DNA from: Archangium violaceum
Lineage (GTDB): Bacteria > Myxococcota > Myxococcia > Myxococcales > Myxococcaceae
Assembly (NCBI RefSeq): GCF_016859125.1
Contig: NZ_CP069338.1
Coordinates: 7,937,501 to 8,001,500 of the forward strand
Reading direction: 5' to 3'
DNA: 64,000 nt
Shown here one piece after another: positions 33,989 through 43,404 of this stretch. How positions within the stretch are numbered: position 1 is the stretch's first letter; the number at the start of each line of letters is the position of its first letter. A program made the translations under genes and the position numbers. The notes beneath the pieces were generated by a model. The model did not search any database, was not told the origin of the DNA, and saw nothing but the letters and a program-made list of their open reading frames with translations.

Positions 33989-34369
33989 ATGGACATGGAT
34001 TCGGCGTTGAAGAAGTACCTTGGGAATGCGGCTCGGGCAGCCCGCCTGCGCAAGGGCCTCTCCCAGGCCCAGGTCGCCCAGAGCGCGGAGCTGGCCACGG
34101 CGGTCTACGGTCGCATTGAGAGAGGCGCGATGATGCCCAGCCTGCCCACGGTGCAGCGGCTGTGCCGAGCGCTCGAAGTGGATGCCAATACGCTACTGGG
34201 GTTCTCTTCTCCGACTCCGCCCGCGTGGTTCACGTTGCCGCGCTCGAAGGACAGGCCGGCTGTCCACGAACTACTCCGAACGGCACGCCGGATGAGACCT
34301 CGACAGCTCAGAGCACTGCGGGGCGTAGCCCATGCCCTGCTCACGGCGGATTCGGGCAGCACCCAATGA
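33989..34369 (+). CDS. XRE-family regulator, copy 2
   Basis: The 126-residue paralogue has GNAARAARLRKGLSQAQVAQ and AVYGRIERGAMMPSLPTVQR, then VHELLRTARRMRPRQLRALR at the C-terminus. ATG 33989 is preceded by GAGGA with good spacing; a TTG at 33974 is the longer alternative. It starts 11 bases after copy 1. Confidence 0.83.
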   Translation: MDMDSALKKYLGNAARAARLRKGLSQAQVAQSAELATAVYGRIERGAMMPSLPTVQRLCRALEVDANTLLGFSSPTPPAWFTLPRSKDRPAVHELLRTARRMRPRQLRALRGVAHALLTADSGSTQ

Positions 34370-34434
34370 CAAATGAAGCGATGAAGGACGCGAGCTACTC
34401 GGCGTGCAGCATGCCGCGCGGAGGACTCAGATAG

Positions 34435-34836
34435 ATGCGAACCATGGAACTCGAACAGCTACAGCCCGAGCAGCTCCAGCAGTCGTTGGGAGAAGTGGCC
34501 CGAGCGGCACGCGAGCGGCTGGGGCTCACTCAGGCTCAAGTAGCGCGGCAGACCGGACTCGCCGCCAATGTCTATGGCCGCATTGAACGCGGCGGCATGA
34601 TGCCCGCCGTCCCCACGTTGCGGAAGCTCGCGCGCACCCTCGGCATCTCCGCGGACGCGCTGCTCGCATTGAGCTCCGCCGACGTGGCTGCCTCCGTCGA
34701 TGCGCCCGCCCCCGAGGGCAACCTGTCACCGGAACTGTTGCAGCTCGTGAGCATGCTGCGCGGATGGAGCCCCGCGAAGGTGAAGCGGCTGATTCGGGTG
34801 TTGAAGGTGCTGGAGAACGCGACCGACGACGAGTGA
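34435..34836 (+). CDS. XRE-family regulator, copy 3
   Basis: The 133-residue paralogue has VARAARERLGLTQAQVARQT and VYGRIERGGMMPAVPTLRKL. Its C-terminal part diverges (LVSMLRGWSPAKVKRLIRVL). The ATG at 34444 is an alternative start. It lies 65 bases after copy 2 and about 150 bases before the active kinase gene. Confidence 0.8.
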   Translation: MRTMELEQLQPEQLQQSLGEVARAARERLGLTQAQVARQTGLAANVYGRIERGGMMPAVPTLRKLARTLGISADALLALSSADVAASVDAPAPEGNLSPELLQLVSMLRGWSPAKVKRLIRVLKVLENATDDE

Positions 34837-34982
34837 GCGGGCGCGCCAGGATTGGGTTGGAGCCAGGGGCCGAGCTGCACCCGGACTTTGGAGGGGTTCC
34901 GGTGTGCGCCGCCCCTGGCTCCGGCCGAATGCGCACGGCCCGAGTCGTGCTATCCTCCCAACTCCGGAGGTTGACTCATCCC

Positions 34983-37157
34983 ATGCAACTCCCGCCCTTC
35001 AAGCAGCCCGAGTCCGGGGACATTGTTGGCAACTACCGCCTCCTGGAAAAACTGGGCGACGGTGGTCAGGGACTCGTCTTCAAGGCCGAGTGCGCGGGTC
35101 GCTTCTTCGTTCTCAAATTCTTCCGTGCCCGCGAGCTGGACGAGTGGGGCCTCACCGAGGTGTCACTCCTCCAGAAATTCAAGCACCCCAACATCGTCCG
35201 TGTGCTGGGGTACGGTCGGTGGCCGGACCCGGAGTTCGGCTACTTCTACATTGAATTGGAATGGGTAGAGGGCGTGACGCTGGAGCAGTACGCCAACACG
35301 GAAAATCCCTGTGCTCGTCAGTGCGCGGGCCTCATTCTGACGCTGGCCCGCACCCTCGGAGCAGTGCACCGCAAGAACGTCCTGCACCGAGACGTGAAGC
35401 GCGACAACATCCTCATCCGCTCTCGCAATGGGGCGCCCGTGCTGGTGGACTTCGGCATTGGAAACGCGACCGAGGCCACCACGCTGCCCGGCTTCGGCCT
35501 GTTACCACCGGGCACGCCGGAGTACGTGAGTCCGGAAGCGTGGCGCTTCCTCGGGGAGAACGTGGGCGAGCCCGTCACGTACAAGTCCCGCGTGTCGGAC
35601 GAACTGTGGGCGCTGGGCGTCACCTTCTACTGGCTGCTCACCAACCGGCTGCCTTTTGGCACCCGGCGCAACCCCCTCATGGTGAGGGCGATCCTCAGCC
35701 TCACCCCCAAGGCCCCGCACGAGTGCAACCCGCGTGTCCCCAGGGTGCTGAGCGACGTGTGCATGCGCATGTTGGAGAAAGACCTGGCTGCGCGATTCCC
35801 AGACATGACGGCGTTGTGTGCGGCGCTCGAGTCGGCAGTGGCCGCGGCCCAGGGCGACGCGAGCTGGGACGTGGCGCTGGGCGACCCGGATGCGCCCGAG
35901 GAGACGACGACGGACGAGATTCCGGCGCAGGTGCCCTGGGACGAGGAGGAGCTCGCGGTGCGCAGGTGCTTCGCACCGCCGCGACGGGGACGGAAGAAGC
36001 CGAGCGCCGAGGAGAGCCGTACCCCTGTGGTTGCCCCGCCTGTGCAGCCCGCGGTGCCTCCAAGCCCCGCGCCGGTGGCCGAGGCCCTGGCGGCGCGTAT
36101 GGCGGCCATGTTCCCCGCCCATGCCTGGGAAGGCGTGCCGCTCCCCGAGGGGGAGATGGAGGCTCCGCCGCTGCCGGCGGTGCAGGACTCCGCGGCTCCC
36201 GGGCCAGGTGTCGTCGCCTCTCGGATGGGGGATGCAGGACCCACGTGCGAGGCTGCTCCCAGACGTGGACCGTTGAGGCTCGCGGTCTCGCGGGCCTTTC
36301 CCACCTTCATGGGCAGCCTGCCCGTGCGCGCCGTGACCCTGGACGGCCTTCGCCGGGTGGCGTTGGTGCTGGTGTTGATGGCGGTGGCGGCTGGGGTCAG
36401 CGTGGGCGCGGTGCTCGCCGCCTTTCCCTCCTCTCGGTCAGAGGGCACGGCGCAGAATCAACCGGCTCCAGAACCCTTTACGTCTTCCAGCAACAATCCG
36501 ACTCTACACGCCTACTTGGCCCGGGAATTGGCGGTTTCGTGGGACCCACCGCAAGCTGGTCGGAGCGCGGCAATTTTTCTGCCTCCTACCCCCGCGCTGG
36601 AATTCACCACCGCCATGCTTCGCAAGGAAGACTTCAGCGTGAACACCCCCGAGAAGCCCCAGCCCCAGGCCCGGCGTGCCCGTTTGGGGGTGAAGTGCGT
36701 CACTGCGGCCTGCTGTGCCGTGCTCGGCGGCTGCGCGGGCTCGCCCCCGGTGCGCCCGGCTCCGAAGCCCGAGGCTTGCCCCTCGGGTGCCCTGGACGCC
36801 ATGGAGAAGCTGCACATCCGTATTGGGCAAGAAGCCCCTGGCCACTTCCCTGTTGTCGGCGACACCAAGCCCGTCTCCGTGACGGAATTCAGCACGTTTA
36901 CAATTGTGGATGACTTGGGAGAGCTGAGGCCGGGCACCGTCCTCTCCGGACGGCTCATCTTCGCGGAGGGCCGTGTCTTCGGCCGCTTCACCCAGGCCAA
37001 GCAGGCCCAATCGAAGGGTGGACAGACGTACCCCGTCTGCTTGGAACTGCGGAGCCGGGCGGGTGAGCTTGGCGTGGAAATGAAGCCGGACGGCGGGCCC
37101 GACTCCGCCGTCGTCTCCTCCAGCCAAGACGTCAGGGCGGTGGATCGCTTCGAGTAG
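34983..37157 (+). CDS. Membrane Ser/Thr protein kinase with C-terminal lipoprotein-like domain
   Basis: The 724-residue protein has an active kinase domain (residues about 15-300): glycine loop LGDGGQGLVFKAE, FVLKFF with the ATP-binding Lys, VLHRDVKRDN near 135, DFG near 155 and PEYVSPE. A Pro/Ala-rich linker leads to a membrane helix at about 457-480 (VALVLVLMAVAAGVSVGAVL). Beyond it comes a second hydrophobic segment with CVTAACCAVLGGCAGSPP, which looks like a lipoprotein signal inside the chain, and an OB-like end domain. The downstream gene encodes a DUF2381 protein, a pairing common in myxobacteria. The start follows GGAGG by 12 bases. Confidence 0.8.
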   Translation: MQLPPFKQPESGDIVGNYRLLEKLGDGGQGLVFKAECAGRFFVLKFFRARELDEWGLTEVSLLQKFKHPNIVRVLGYGRWPDPEFGYFYIELEWVEGVTLEQYANTENPCARQCAGLILTLARTLGAVHRKNVLHRDVKRDNILIRSRNGAPVLVDFGIGNATEATTLPGFGLLPPGTPEYVSPEAWRFLGENVGEPVTYKSRVSDELWALGVTFYWLLTNRLPFGTRRNPLMVRAILSLTPKAPHECNPRVPRVLSDVCMRMLEKDLAARFPDMTALCAALESAVAAAQGDASWDVALGDPDAPEETTTDEIPAQVPWDEEELAVRRCFAPPRRGRKKPSAEESRTPVVAPPVQPAVPPSPAPVAEALAARMAAMFPAHAWEGVPLPEGEMEAPPLPAVQDSAAPGPGVVASRMGDAGPTCEAAPRRGPLRLAVSRAFPTFMGSLPVRAVTLDGLRRVALVLVLMAVAAGVSVGAVLAAFPSSRSEGTAQNQPAPEPFTSSSNNPTLHAYLARELAVSWDPPQAGRSAAIFLPPTPALEFTTAMLRKEDFSVNTPEKPQPQARRARLGVKCVTAACCAVLGGCAGSPPVRPAPKPEACPSGALDAMEKLHIRIGQEAPGHFPVVGDTKPVSVTEFSTFTIVDDLGELRPGTVLSGRLIFAEGRVFGRFTQAKQAQSKGGQTYPVCLELRSRAGELGVEMKPDGGPDSAVVSSSQDVRAVDRFE

Positions 37158-37266
37158 CGTCGGGCATGGGCTCGGCGGCTGGGAGGTCGGGCGCCTGGAG
37201 GGCGGAGGTGTGGTAGAGGCCGGTCTCTTCCTGGCGCTTGCTCGCCCCCATCAAGGTTGACCTCCC

Positions 37267-38217
37267 GTGCTCGTTGCGTCCCCTGTCGGCCTCCTGGCGC
37301 TGGCCCTCCTTTCCACCCCCTCGGCCGTTTCCGCCGCCCCCAGTGTGGACGAGTGCGAGGCGACGAGCCCTCGCATCGAGCTGGCTGCCATGCCCACCAA
37401 GGGACAGGCGCCGGTGGTGTGTATCGGCCCGAGCCTGCCCATCACCTTCCGCTTCGACTCGTCGCTCCGGCAGGACTCCCTGAACATTCAGGAGCGGGGA
37501 TGGTTCGAGGATTGGGCCTTGGGGCAACAGACGCTCACGCTGGTTCCCCGCGAGAACCTGGTCGCCGGGAAGCGGATTGAAGTGGAGGTGTGCTTCGCGG
37601 ATGGTGCCGCGCCCGCGTGCGCCACCTTCGTGCTCGTGGTCCATCCCGGGCTCGGCATGCAGGAAGTGAAGGTGCTGCGCCAGACGCGCCCCGTGGCGCA
37701 CTTTCAGCAAGTCGCCAAGGAGGCCGAGGCTGAGGTCCAGCAGTGTCGTGCGGAGGTGCGGCAACTGCGCGCCGAGCGCGGTGTGCCGGATGGATTGAGC
37801 GGCGCCATCGCGTCCGGACTGGTGAACCTTGGCCGCGGTGTTGACGGCAAGGACTTGACCGACAACGCCACCGGGAAGGAGGGGAATGCCCTCTTCAAGG
37901 ACCGTGTCTACAGCTACCGCGCGAAGGAGCGGGTGGCGGTGGAGGTGTATCTCAGGAACCCGGGAAAGGAGCCCTGGACGGCGGCGGGCGCGGTACTCCG
38001 TGGGCCCAAGGGCGAGGCGTTCAAGCCGCTGTTGCTCTGGCAGCCGGGCGCCATCCTTCCGGCCGCGCCGGGATACGCACAGGAGAGCGAGCGAGGTCGC
38101 GTCGTAGTGGAGATGCTGGCCACGGAGAAAGAGGCCCGGGGGACGTACACCCTCATCCTGTGGGATGCGGATCGCCAGCGCACCGTGACCCTCGGCAACG
38201 TGACGTTCCCCGAGTAG
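37267..38217 (+). CDS. DUF2381 family secreted protein
   Basis: The 316-residue protein begins at GTG with a signal peptide (VASPVGLLALALLSTPSAVSA) and a conserved Cys in VDECEAT. The layout, with an N-terminal beta part, a coiled stretch (FQQVAKEAEAEVQQCRAEVR) and a C-terminal beta part, matches DUF2381, a paralogous family described in Myxococcus xanthus and often encoded beside kinases. It is probably the extracytoplasmic partner of the kinase encoded upstream. Function unknown. Confidence 0.8.
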   Translation: MLVASPVGLLALALLSTPSAVSAAPSVDECEATSPRIELAAMPTKGQAPVVCIGPSLPITFRFDSSLRQDSLNIQERGWFEDWALGQQTLTLVPRENLVAGKRIEVEVCFADGAAPACATFVLVVHPGLGMQEVKVLRQTRPVAHFQQVAKEAEAEVQQCRAEVRQLRAERGVPDGLSGAIASGLVNLGRGVDGKDLTDNATGKEGNALFKDRVYSYRAKERVAVEVYLRNPGKEPWTAAGAVLRGPKGEAFKPLLLWQPGAILPAAPGYAQESERGRVVVEMLATEKEARGTYTLILWDADRQRTVTLGNVTFPE

Positions 38218-38258
38218 GTGCTGCCACCGCAGTGGCCCGGCTCGACCAAGGCTTGGGT

Positions 38259-38729
38259 CTAGACTTCCTCGTCGGGCAGGAGCGAGCGCAGTAGCTCGTC
38301 GTCAGGGCCGAGCGGGCGCCAGCCGGGCGGCGGTGGTGTGGCGCGAAGCGCTGCCTTGGCCCGCTCGACGTGCTGTTCATGTGTTTCTGGGGTGTAGGCA
38401 CCCCAATGGGCGAGCGCCACGGCAACCTTGAGGCGGTTTGCGTCGTCCAGCACGGCCGGCCAGCCGTTGGGGAGTGCTTCAGCCAGTTCGCGCACGAGCT
38501 GCCCCCGCACCAAACGCGTGACCTTGCGGCTTCGCTCAGCCTCGGCAACCAATCCGCTGAACACCTGCACTGCCGCAATGTCATCAGGGCCAAGCTCGTC
38601 CGCCAGTTCCACCAGCGAAGCGGTGGGGCGCGCCTCGGCGAAGGCGGTGAGCGAGTCGTAACCTCGCTCGCGGACCCGCTCATATAGGCGCGCTTTCACG
38701 TTGCCCTCCCAAGCACGTCCGTCGCTCAT
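38259..38729 (-). CDS. Predicted immunity protein of the Sit-like toxin operon
   Basis: The 156-residue cytoplasmic protein (EGNVKARLYERVRERGYDSL, then FAEARPTASLVELADELG) belongs to a myxobacterial family found directly after DUF2380 toxins and often loosely labelled NUDIX hydrolase, although no Nudix box is visible here. Its ATG overlaps the toxin stop (ATGA), the close coupling expected for an immunity gene. Role as immunity protein is inference from position. Confidence 0.7.
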   Translation of the reverse strand: MSDGRAWEGNVKARLYERVRERGYDSLTAFAEARPTASLVELADELGPDDIAAVQVFSGLVAEAERSRKVTRLVRGQLVRELAEALPNGWPAVLDDANRLKVAVALAHWGAYTPETHEQHVERAKAALRATPPPPGWRPLGPDDELLRSLLPDEEV

Positions 38730-40267
38730 TTCCCACCACAGCGGAGGAAGTTCATTGGAATTCTGTACTCCTTCATTTGCCTTGCGACGATCTCCAGGAT
38801 CGTGTTCCGCGTCAACATCCGGCCGGATTCAACCTCTGCGTCGCGCAGCACCTTCATGATCATCCGGTTCCATTCACCGGGCCATGCGCGTCCCAGCTTC
38901 CAGTTCCCACCACCGTGTATTGCCTGGTGGTGAGCCTGCTGGAGCGTGACGCAGAAGCGCTCGATGCTCATCTTGCCGGTGAAGCCGCGCTTCTCGAACC
39001 ACTCGCGGAACTCCTTCGGCATGACGTGGTGACGTGGGGGCCTGGCCATGCCGGCCCCCGCTTTGCCCGTCACGCGCATAGCCCTCACTTCGGGCGCATC
39101 GCCCAGCGCCTCGCGCACGCCCCGCGGCAGCTCGCCGTGCGCCTGCGCCATCATTACCTGGCCGGCCTGAATCCGCACAGCGGCACTGACGGCAGGCAGA
39201 GAGAGGACGCCCGCCCGCACCAACTGGCGCATCATCTCCACCCACTCGGCGGACACGACAATCCGCGTCCCCATCATCACGCCGTTGGGGCCCACCATGA
39301 GGCCCACGCCGAGCATGGCGGGAGCGGCCGGGCGCATGGCGGGGAGCGAAAACCTCAGCGCCGACAGCATGGTGAGTGCCTCCATGGACTCCTTCAGCAC
39401 CAGCGCCGTTTCGAGGACTTTCGCCCCCTTGTGTATGGCCTCGAGGAGTGCGGCAAACTCGCCCGTGAGGTGGCCTACCAGGGCGGGCATGTCGTCCGCG
39501 GCGACCTCCACCTGCTCTGGCTCCAGGGACGAGAGCGCCGTCATGGCGTGCTCCATCATCTTCTGCCAGCGCTCCATCTTCACGTACAGCGTCTCCACGC
39601 TATAGAGGTGCCGGGAGAGCGAGGCGTCGGTGAGGTTGAGGAAGTCAACCCATACGGCCAGCAGGGTGGAGCCCAGCATGGCGGCCTCCAGCCGTGGGCC
39701 GGCGAGGCGCAGCAGGGCGAGCTGCATGTCCGGGTCCTGCACCTCCGAGGTGTCGGTGGCCAGCTCAGCGGCGGCGGCAAGCTCGGCGTCAATCCACCGC
39801 AGTTGCTGGGCGCCGTAGTCAACGTAGCGGAGGAAGATACCGTTTCCGCTGGCAATGCCCCGGCCACTGGCCTTGAGTCTGGAAAGCTCGCCGGAAATGC
39901 GGCGGGTGGAGTTGGACACCTCACCCACGCCAGTGCGAAAGGCCAGGTGGGCCGCGAGGGCGCTCTGCCACACAGTCCCCTTGGCAGCGCCAGGGCCCGC
40001 CGCCGTCACCGCCTCCCGGACGCTCCGGCGACGGTGCAGCCGCTCCGGTGCCTCGGGCCCAGGAGGGGAGGGTGGCCGAGAGGCGAGGGCGAGCGGTAAC
40101 TCCTCGCCCAGCTCTCCGGCCACCACGGGCCCCGTGGCCTCGCGCGGGGTGTAGCGCAGGTTCATCCCCCGGTCGGGCGGAGGCGTCAACGACGCACAGG
40201 CGTTGGACAGGAGGGCCAGGGTGAGCAGCAGCCCCGTCCCCCTCGCCCCTGGCAAGTCAGCGTGCAT
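38726..40267 (-). CDS. SitA-like lipoprotein toxin with DUF2380 nuclease-like end
   Basis: The 513-residue protein starts with a lipoprotein signal (TGLLLTLALLSNACASL, Cys24). The long middle is helical. The C-terminal 100 residues form a DUF2380-type domain with RHHVMPKEF near 410 and ERFCVTLQQAHHQAIHGGGN, the His-rich pattern of HNH/endonuclease VII-like toxins. SitA lipoproteins in M. xanthus are transferred between cells by outer-membrane exchange and kill non-immune siblings. Here the gene is preceded by a membrane-barrel gene and followed by a coupled immunity gene. Nuclease activity is predicted only. Confidence 0.8.
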   Translation of the reverse strand: MHADLPGARGTGLLLTLALLSNACASLTPPPDRGMNLRYTPREATGPVVAGELGEELPLALASRPPSPPGPEAPERLHRRRSVREAVTAAGPGAAKGTVWQSALAAHLAFRTGVGEVSNSTRRISGELSRLKASGRGIASGNGIFLRYVDYGAQQLRWIDAELAAAAELATDTSEVQDPDMQLALLRLAGPRLEAAMLGSTLLAVWVDFLNLTDASLSRHLYSVETLYVKMERWQKMMEHAMTALSSLEPEQVEVAADDMPALVGHLTGEFAALLEAIHKGAKVLETALVLKESMEALTMLSALRFSLPAMRPAAPAMLGVGLMVGPNGVMMGTRIVVSAEWVEMMRQLVRAGVLSLPAVSAAVRIQAGQVMMAQAHGELPRGVREALGDAPEVRAMRVTGKAGAGMARPPRHHVMPKEFREWFEKRGFTGKMSIERFCVTLQQAHHQAIHGGGNWKLGRAWPGEWNRMIMKVLRDAEVESGRMLTRNTILEIVARQMKEYRIPMNFLRCGGK

Positions 40268-41582
40268 TGTCCACCCCCAGGCCCATGGAGGCGAAGGCCC
40301 CCGGGCGCAGCTCGCCTACGCCTTCCGGAAACAGCAGCGTGCCGCCCGTGCCCAGCGCGTATAGGTGCCCCCCGAAGAGACGCCAGCGCACCTCAGCTCC
40401 GCCCATGTAGCGCGCCCCCGGCTGCCCCATGCCCATCGCCAGGCCCTTTACCGCCACCTCGAGGCTGCGGCCGAAGAGCTGCACCGCCACGCGCCCGTCC
40501 ACGTCGAAGCGGCCCCAGGTGAATGCCTCGGCGCCCAGCGAAAGCTGCAAGTGCCGTTGTAGGCCGCCGTAGCGCACGGCATCCCAGCCCACCACCGCCT
40601 CGCCGTACACGGAGAAGCCGTCCGGAAAGGACGCCTCGGCCAGCGGCACGCCGTCAGGGCCCGCGACCCGGAAGCGTGCTAGTTCGTAGTCCGGTCCGAA
40701 GTAGCCTTGGCGGAAGCCCCCGTGCTGCCTACGCACCTCCAGCCGCACCGTCATGTCGAGTGTGGGTGTCACTGCATCCGCGCCTGCCCCCACCACCGCG
40801 CCCCACGCACCGCTTTCTCCCGGCCGTCCGCCCCAGCCAGCGAGCACGTGCGCCTCGAAGCCTGGGCGCACCACCACCACCGCCGTCCCATCCACGTGCG
40901 CCAGCGTCACCGGGGGAGCCTGTCCCCCGGCTCTGCCCCAGTCGTGCACGGCGGACAGCGCCAGCGTGTAGCGCCCGCGCTCCTTGGGCCGGCCGAAGAG
41001 GAGGTGCTGCACGTCCAACGCGACTTCCGCGCCCATCAACCGCGCGCCCAGCACATCCGAGGCGAAAGCCTCCGCGTAGAGGGGTCCCAGCGTGCCGGTG
41101 AGGAAGCCGCCCGCCGGGTGGTAGTCGGGGTTGGATTGGTTGGAATAGCGACGGACGAGGTGCGCCGAGAGGAGGCTGTAGGACTCCAGTCCGCCCACCC
41201 ATAGCGCCACGGGCGCGTTGTCCGAGCCCAGCTTGAGGCCGCGCACGAGTTGCCCCCAGTCCGAGAGGCTGTCCCAGTCCTCCCGGCGCACGAGGCTCGC
41301 GCCCTCACCGCCGCCCCAGAGGCGCAGACGCACGGGGGCGCCCAGGTTGACGCCGAACTCCTCGCCGCCGTCCAGGAGCAGAGTAGGCTCCACTTGCGCG
41401 AATCCCTCCTCGCTCACACCTGCACGCGGCAGCAGCGCCAGTGTCGTCACCTCCAGGCGTGCCAGGTATCGCCACCGTCCAGCCGAAGAAGCCGACAGCG
41501 GTGGCTCCATTGCTCCATCGGGCGGGTTGTCGGGCCCTTCCGCCTGAGCGAGGAGCAGTAGCACCAGCAGCGTGGACGTCAT
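40257..41582 (-). CDS. Predicted outer-membrane barrel protein of the Sit-like operon
   Basis: The 441-residue protein has a short signal-like N-terminus (MTSTLLVLLLLAQAEG) and many alternating aromatic/glycine strands (VALDVQHLLFGRP, GARYMGGAEVRWRLFGG), the look of a beta-barrel. It overlaps the toxin start by 11 nt, so the three genes form one operon. M. xanthus sit operons have an accessory gene sitB before sitA; this gene sits in that place, but similarity to SitB could not be tested. Confidence 0.7.
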   Translation of the reverse strand: MTSTLLVLLLLAQAEGPDNPPDGAMEPPLSASSAGRWRYLARLEVTTLALLPRAGVSEEGFAQVEPTLLLDGGEEFGVNLGAPVRLRLWGGGEGASLVRREDWDSLSDWGQLVRGLKLGSDNAPVALWVGGLESYSLLSAHLVRRYSNQSNPDYHPAGGFLTGTLGPLYAEAFASDVLGARLMGAEVALDVQHLLFGRPKERGRYTLALSAVHDWGRAGGQAPPVTLAHVDGTAVVVVRPGFEAHVLAGWGGRPGESGAWGAVVGAGADAVTPTLDMTVRLEVRRQHGGFRQGYFGPDYELARFRVAGPDGVPLAEASFPDGFSVYGEAVVGWDAVRYGGLQRHLQLSLGAEAFTWGRFDVDGRVAVQLFGRSLEVAVKGLAMGMGQPGARYMGGAEVRWRLFGGHLYALGTGGTLLFPEGVGELRPGAFASMGLGVDNAR

Positions 41583-42149
41583 CAGCGCCTCCGATGGATG
41601 ACTCCCATCCTAGTGGGCGCTCCGACAAACCCGGACAGTCTGGACAGCGCGGGCAAAAGGTGCCCCCCATCGTAGGGTCCGTAACCCAACCGTACGGGTT
41701 ACCTGGGGTAGATCGATGAACCCCTGATGCAGGTAGAAGGCGGGTGCATGCCCTTCGAGACTCTGCGAGAGGGCGGGGAAGCGCGTCAGGGGGCGCGCGT
41801 CTCGGGGGCGGTACTCCCGTTGCCCTTGCGCTTGCCGTTGAGGGGGCTTCTTGTCCGTCTCCTCCTGCCTGCGCGGAGTCTCGGTGGGGCATTGACGCCC
41901 GGGCTCCGCGAAGATCTCTCCCCGATCCTTCCCGTGGAGAAATTGCTCTACCGCGTCCTGCCGGCGCGCTTAGGTCCTCCATCGCCTCACGCAGCTCCTC
42001 GCCGAGTGCCCGTGTCTCGCTCTGCTGGGCGTCGAGCTGGCCCTCGAACTTGGCCATCGAGGTGATGAGCTCCGACTGCGCGTCGTTGAAGAGTTCCCTG
42101 AAGTCGCTCACCGTCTTGCTGTTCATCTCGGTGACGTGGGATCGGCGGG

Positions 42150-42215
42150 GTGCTCTACATCGCCGATTCTGGCAACGCGCTCCTGCGCGCCGTCACCCCG
42201 TCGCAGCCAGGGGGC
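42150..42215 (+). pseudogene. Single NHL-repeat fragment
   Basis: The reading LYIADSGNALLRAVTPSQPG is a typical NHL beta-propeller repeat. NHL proteins have several such repeats; here neither side continues the pattern, so it is a fragment of a lost gene. Confidence 0.5.
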
Positions 42216-43183
42216 GGAGCACGCCCTCCGCAGCATCCGGCAGGGATGCGATGCCGGACCAGGGACCGCAGTGTCAGGCTGCGTTCGTTCAGGTCGGTGG
42301 CGCGCTGGCCTCATCACGGGACCCATGGGGGTATGGACGCCTGCTCGGATGCTGCTGCGCGGATTTCAGGATTTTTCACCGGGTACCCGCGTCCGAAGCG
42401 AGGTTTTGCTACTGGGTAACCGGGGGATTTTATCGCTCAGGGGCTTTGGCTCAGGAGTGGATGGGCGGACGAACCGCCTCAACCCTGGGCAAAGTCCGTT
42501 TGGACCGTGCTGCTGCGGCCCAAGATGGATGTAGGTGATGTGGCTACAGGCCGTTGCCCGTAGGTTTTGTCACCGGTCGCTGGCCCAACCTGGTTCCGTT
42601 CCTGGGCCGATAGCACTGAAGTTCCCGACTGATCGGTGCTCTAAGTCCGGACGAGGCGGCCTTCGTGGTGGGACGAGTTCTCTATCGCGGTAGTGAGGCG
42701 CTGGGCTCTGTCCTCGAGCTCGTACTGGTGTCGCTGGTTCGCGCGCTATCGGTCGTTCGATGGGGTCAAGGCAGAACCCTTCCGTGATGGTGTCCGGAGT
42801 GTAGAGCGACAGCAGAAACGAACCCCCTCGCGCCACTAACGTTGACCCCCTTGGTCCAGCGCGCAGCTCCCTACCTCGCGTGCCCCGAGCCTGCGGTGCT
42901 GTCCAGGTCAGGCTCGCTTTCGCGAGTCGCTACGCGCCCCTTGGACAGCGTCCTCGTCGCGGGGCGGTGGGCTGACTGCGTGAGGCCAGGGGCCTCACCG
43001 CAGGTGGGGTGGGGGTCAGAGTTACTGTCGCCGACGGGTTCAATCTTCCTGTCGCCTGACACGGGGGCCTTGGTCGACTCTGCCGATGTCGGTCGACATC
43101 TGCCGACGCTGCTCATCCATCCGTCGTCACATGGCGTCACGCGTGACGTAACGACGCAACGCAGGTGTGTTTCAGCAACGGTT

Positions 43184-43275
43184 CCCGAACCCATCCGGGA
43201 TGGTATCCGGGATGGTATCCCCGAACCCATCCGGGATGGTATCCGGGATGGTATCCCCGAACCCATCCGGGATGC
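43184..43275. repeat. 36-bp tandem repeat, 2.5 copies
   Basis: The unit CCCGAACCCATCCGGGATGG plus TATCCGGGATGGTATC is repeated exactly at 43184, 43220 and, partly, 43256. Inside each unit ATCCGGGATGGT recurs, so a shorter 15-base repeat is nested. There is no spacer, so it is a minisatellite and not a CRISPR array. Confidence 0.85.
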
Positions 43276-43387
43276 CCCGAAGGCTTCCCAGCCAGCGACG
43301 CCCGCAGGCCCATCCACACAACCTGCCACGTCAATGACCCCATCAAACCACCTCTGTGCGTGGCGAAATGCGCACCGACAACAGGGT

Positions 43388-43404
43388 ACAACCTTTTAGG
43401 TTGT
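43388..43404. repeat. Inverted repeat ACAACCT-TTT-AGGTTGT
   Basis: Seven-base arms around TTT; the core AACCTTTTAGGTT matches the dyad at 29050-29065 except for one central base. It lies about 0.7 kb from the proposed right end of the element. Confidence 0.5.

Noticed and set aside
43184-43275. Possible CRISPR array
   Set aside because: Units follow each other without unique spacers and only 2.5 copies exist; no cas genes are nearby.
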